DNA of 22,359 bases from Nanoarchaeota archaeon. GTDB taxonomy: Archaea; EX4484-52; LFW-46. The position numbers and the translations under genes are program-made. Of the stretch, positions 22,179-22,359 are shown in pieces. A model generated the notes under the pieces. The model was not told the DNA's origin, made no database searches, and worked only from the letters and a program-made list of their open reading frames with translations. Numbering within the stretch: position 1 is the first letter of the stretch; each line of letters opens with the position of its first letter. The DNA is taken from contig JAHILE010000011.1 in the NCBI GenBank assembly GCA_018897155.1, positions 1 through 22,359 on the forward strand, read 5' to 3'.

Positions 22179-22359
22179 TGGACTGCACCCCTAAAAGTGG
22201 ACAATTAGTTAAGCTTCATACAGAACACTTAAAGGGGTGCAAAAATGAAGCTGAGGAGAAAATTTACAAAGGAATTCAAACTATCCGTTGTGCGCGAATT
22301 GGAAGCCACATCGCTGGCTGAAGTGTGCAGGGCGCACAGTGTCAGCCCGTCTGTCTTAA
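22179..22359 (+). mobile_element. Left end of an IS3-family-like insertion sequence (partial)
   Basis: TGGACTGCACCCC at 22179 resembles the TG-starting terminal repeats of IS3-group elements. It is followed 53 bp later by a transposase OrfA-like frame. TGCACCCCT (22185-22193) is the reverse complement of AGGGGTGCA (22233-22241), so a transcript reading in from outside could hide the OrfA ribosome-binding site. The right end and orfB lie outside the window. Confidence 0.75.
22245..22359 (+). CDS. IS3-like transposase OrfA, N-terminal part
   Basis: The frame opens at ATG after a strong AGGGGTG ribosome-binding site and stays open to the window edge (38 codons). MKLRRKFTKEFKLSVVREL, then SLAEVCRAHSVSPS, is the helix-turn-helix of OrfA in IS3-type transposases, which binds the element ends. 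The strong Shine-Dalgarno sequence differs from the leaderless or weak-SD style of the neighbouring archaeal genes, which fits recent arrival from elsewhere. Confidence 0.82.
   Translation, partial: MKLRRKFTKEFKLSVVRELEATSLAEVCRAHSVSPSVL

Overview
The window is archaeal, most likely from a DPANN-type lineage. It carries a proteasome alpha subunit, prefoldin beta, an archaeal 7S (SRP) RNA, TATA-box promoters about 26 bp upstream of near-leaderless genes, intron-bearing tRNA genes without encoded CCA, and large Asn-glycosylation-rich surface proteins with a PGF-pre-PGF domain. The lineage within archaea is inference.

Layout. 1-81: C-terminus of an unknown gene. 179-2283: a 21-codon upstream ORF overlapping metG, a bacterial-type methionyl-tRNA synthetase. 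2287-5117: an unknown protein, cysteine desulfurase (sufS), an unknown two-lobed protein and a DUF3467 protein. 5174-5921 (minus): tRNA-Pro, tRNA-Val and tRNA-Glu, carrying five introns. 5990-6085: a 31-residue basic ORF. 6134-16837: three surface protein genes of 931, 2097 and 501 aa. 16903-17801: prefoldin beta and a convergent membrane protein. 17885-18158: SRP RNA. 18161-18362: an array of hairpin units. 18408-21244 (minus): SGNH hydrolase, and an HD-domain protein overlapping the end of gatA. 21364-22065: psmA. 22147-22359: the start of a gene cut by the left end of an IS3-like element.

The main discovery is a dispersed family of 45-63 nt double-hairpin elements. Each has the plan TCAT, stem-loop 1, AAGC, then a TTTT...AAAA stem-loop 2. 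Stem sequences differ between copies while pairing and junctions stay the same. Copies lie in frame inside metG (54 nt) and gatA (51 nt), in the T-loop of tRNA-Glu (45 nt), in the D-loop of tRNA-Pro (57 nt, itself interrupted by a nested 45-nt copy), twice in the anticodon intron of tRNA-Glu, and in tandem after the SRP RNA. Subtracting each copy restores a normal tRNA loop or conserved protein motif. An internal control supports insertion: the tRNA-Glu intron without its two copies becomes a 53-nt unit that matches, base for base in length, an uninterrupted unit between tRNA-Val and tRNA-Glu. The variable positions of that unit covary in a perfect stem.

The genes are mostly translation and protein quality control (metG, gatA, tRNAs, SRP RNA, prefoldin, proteasome) next to a cell-envelope block. 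They do not form one pathway. The elements are what link the otherwise ordinary loci.
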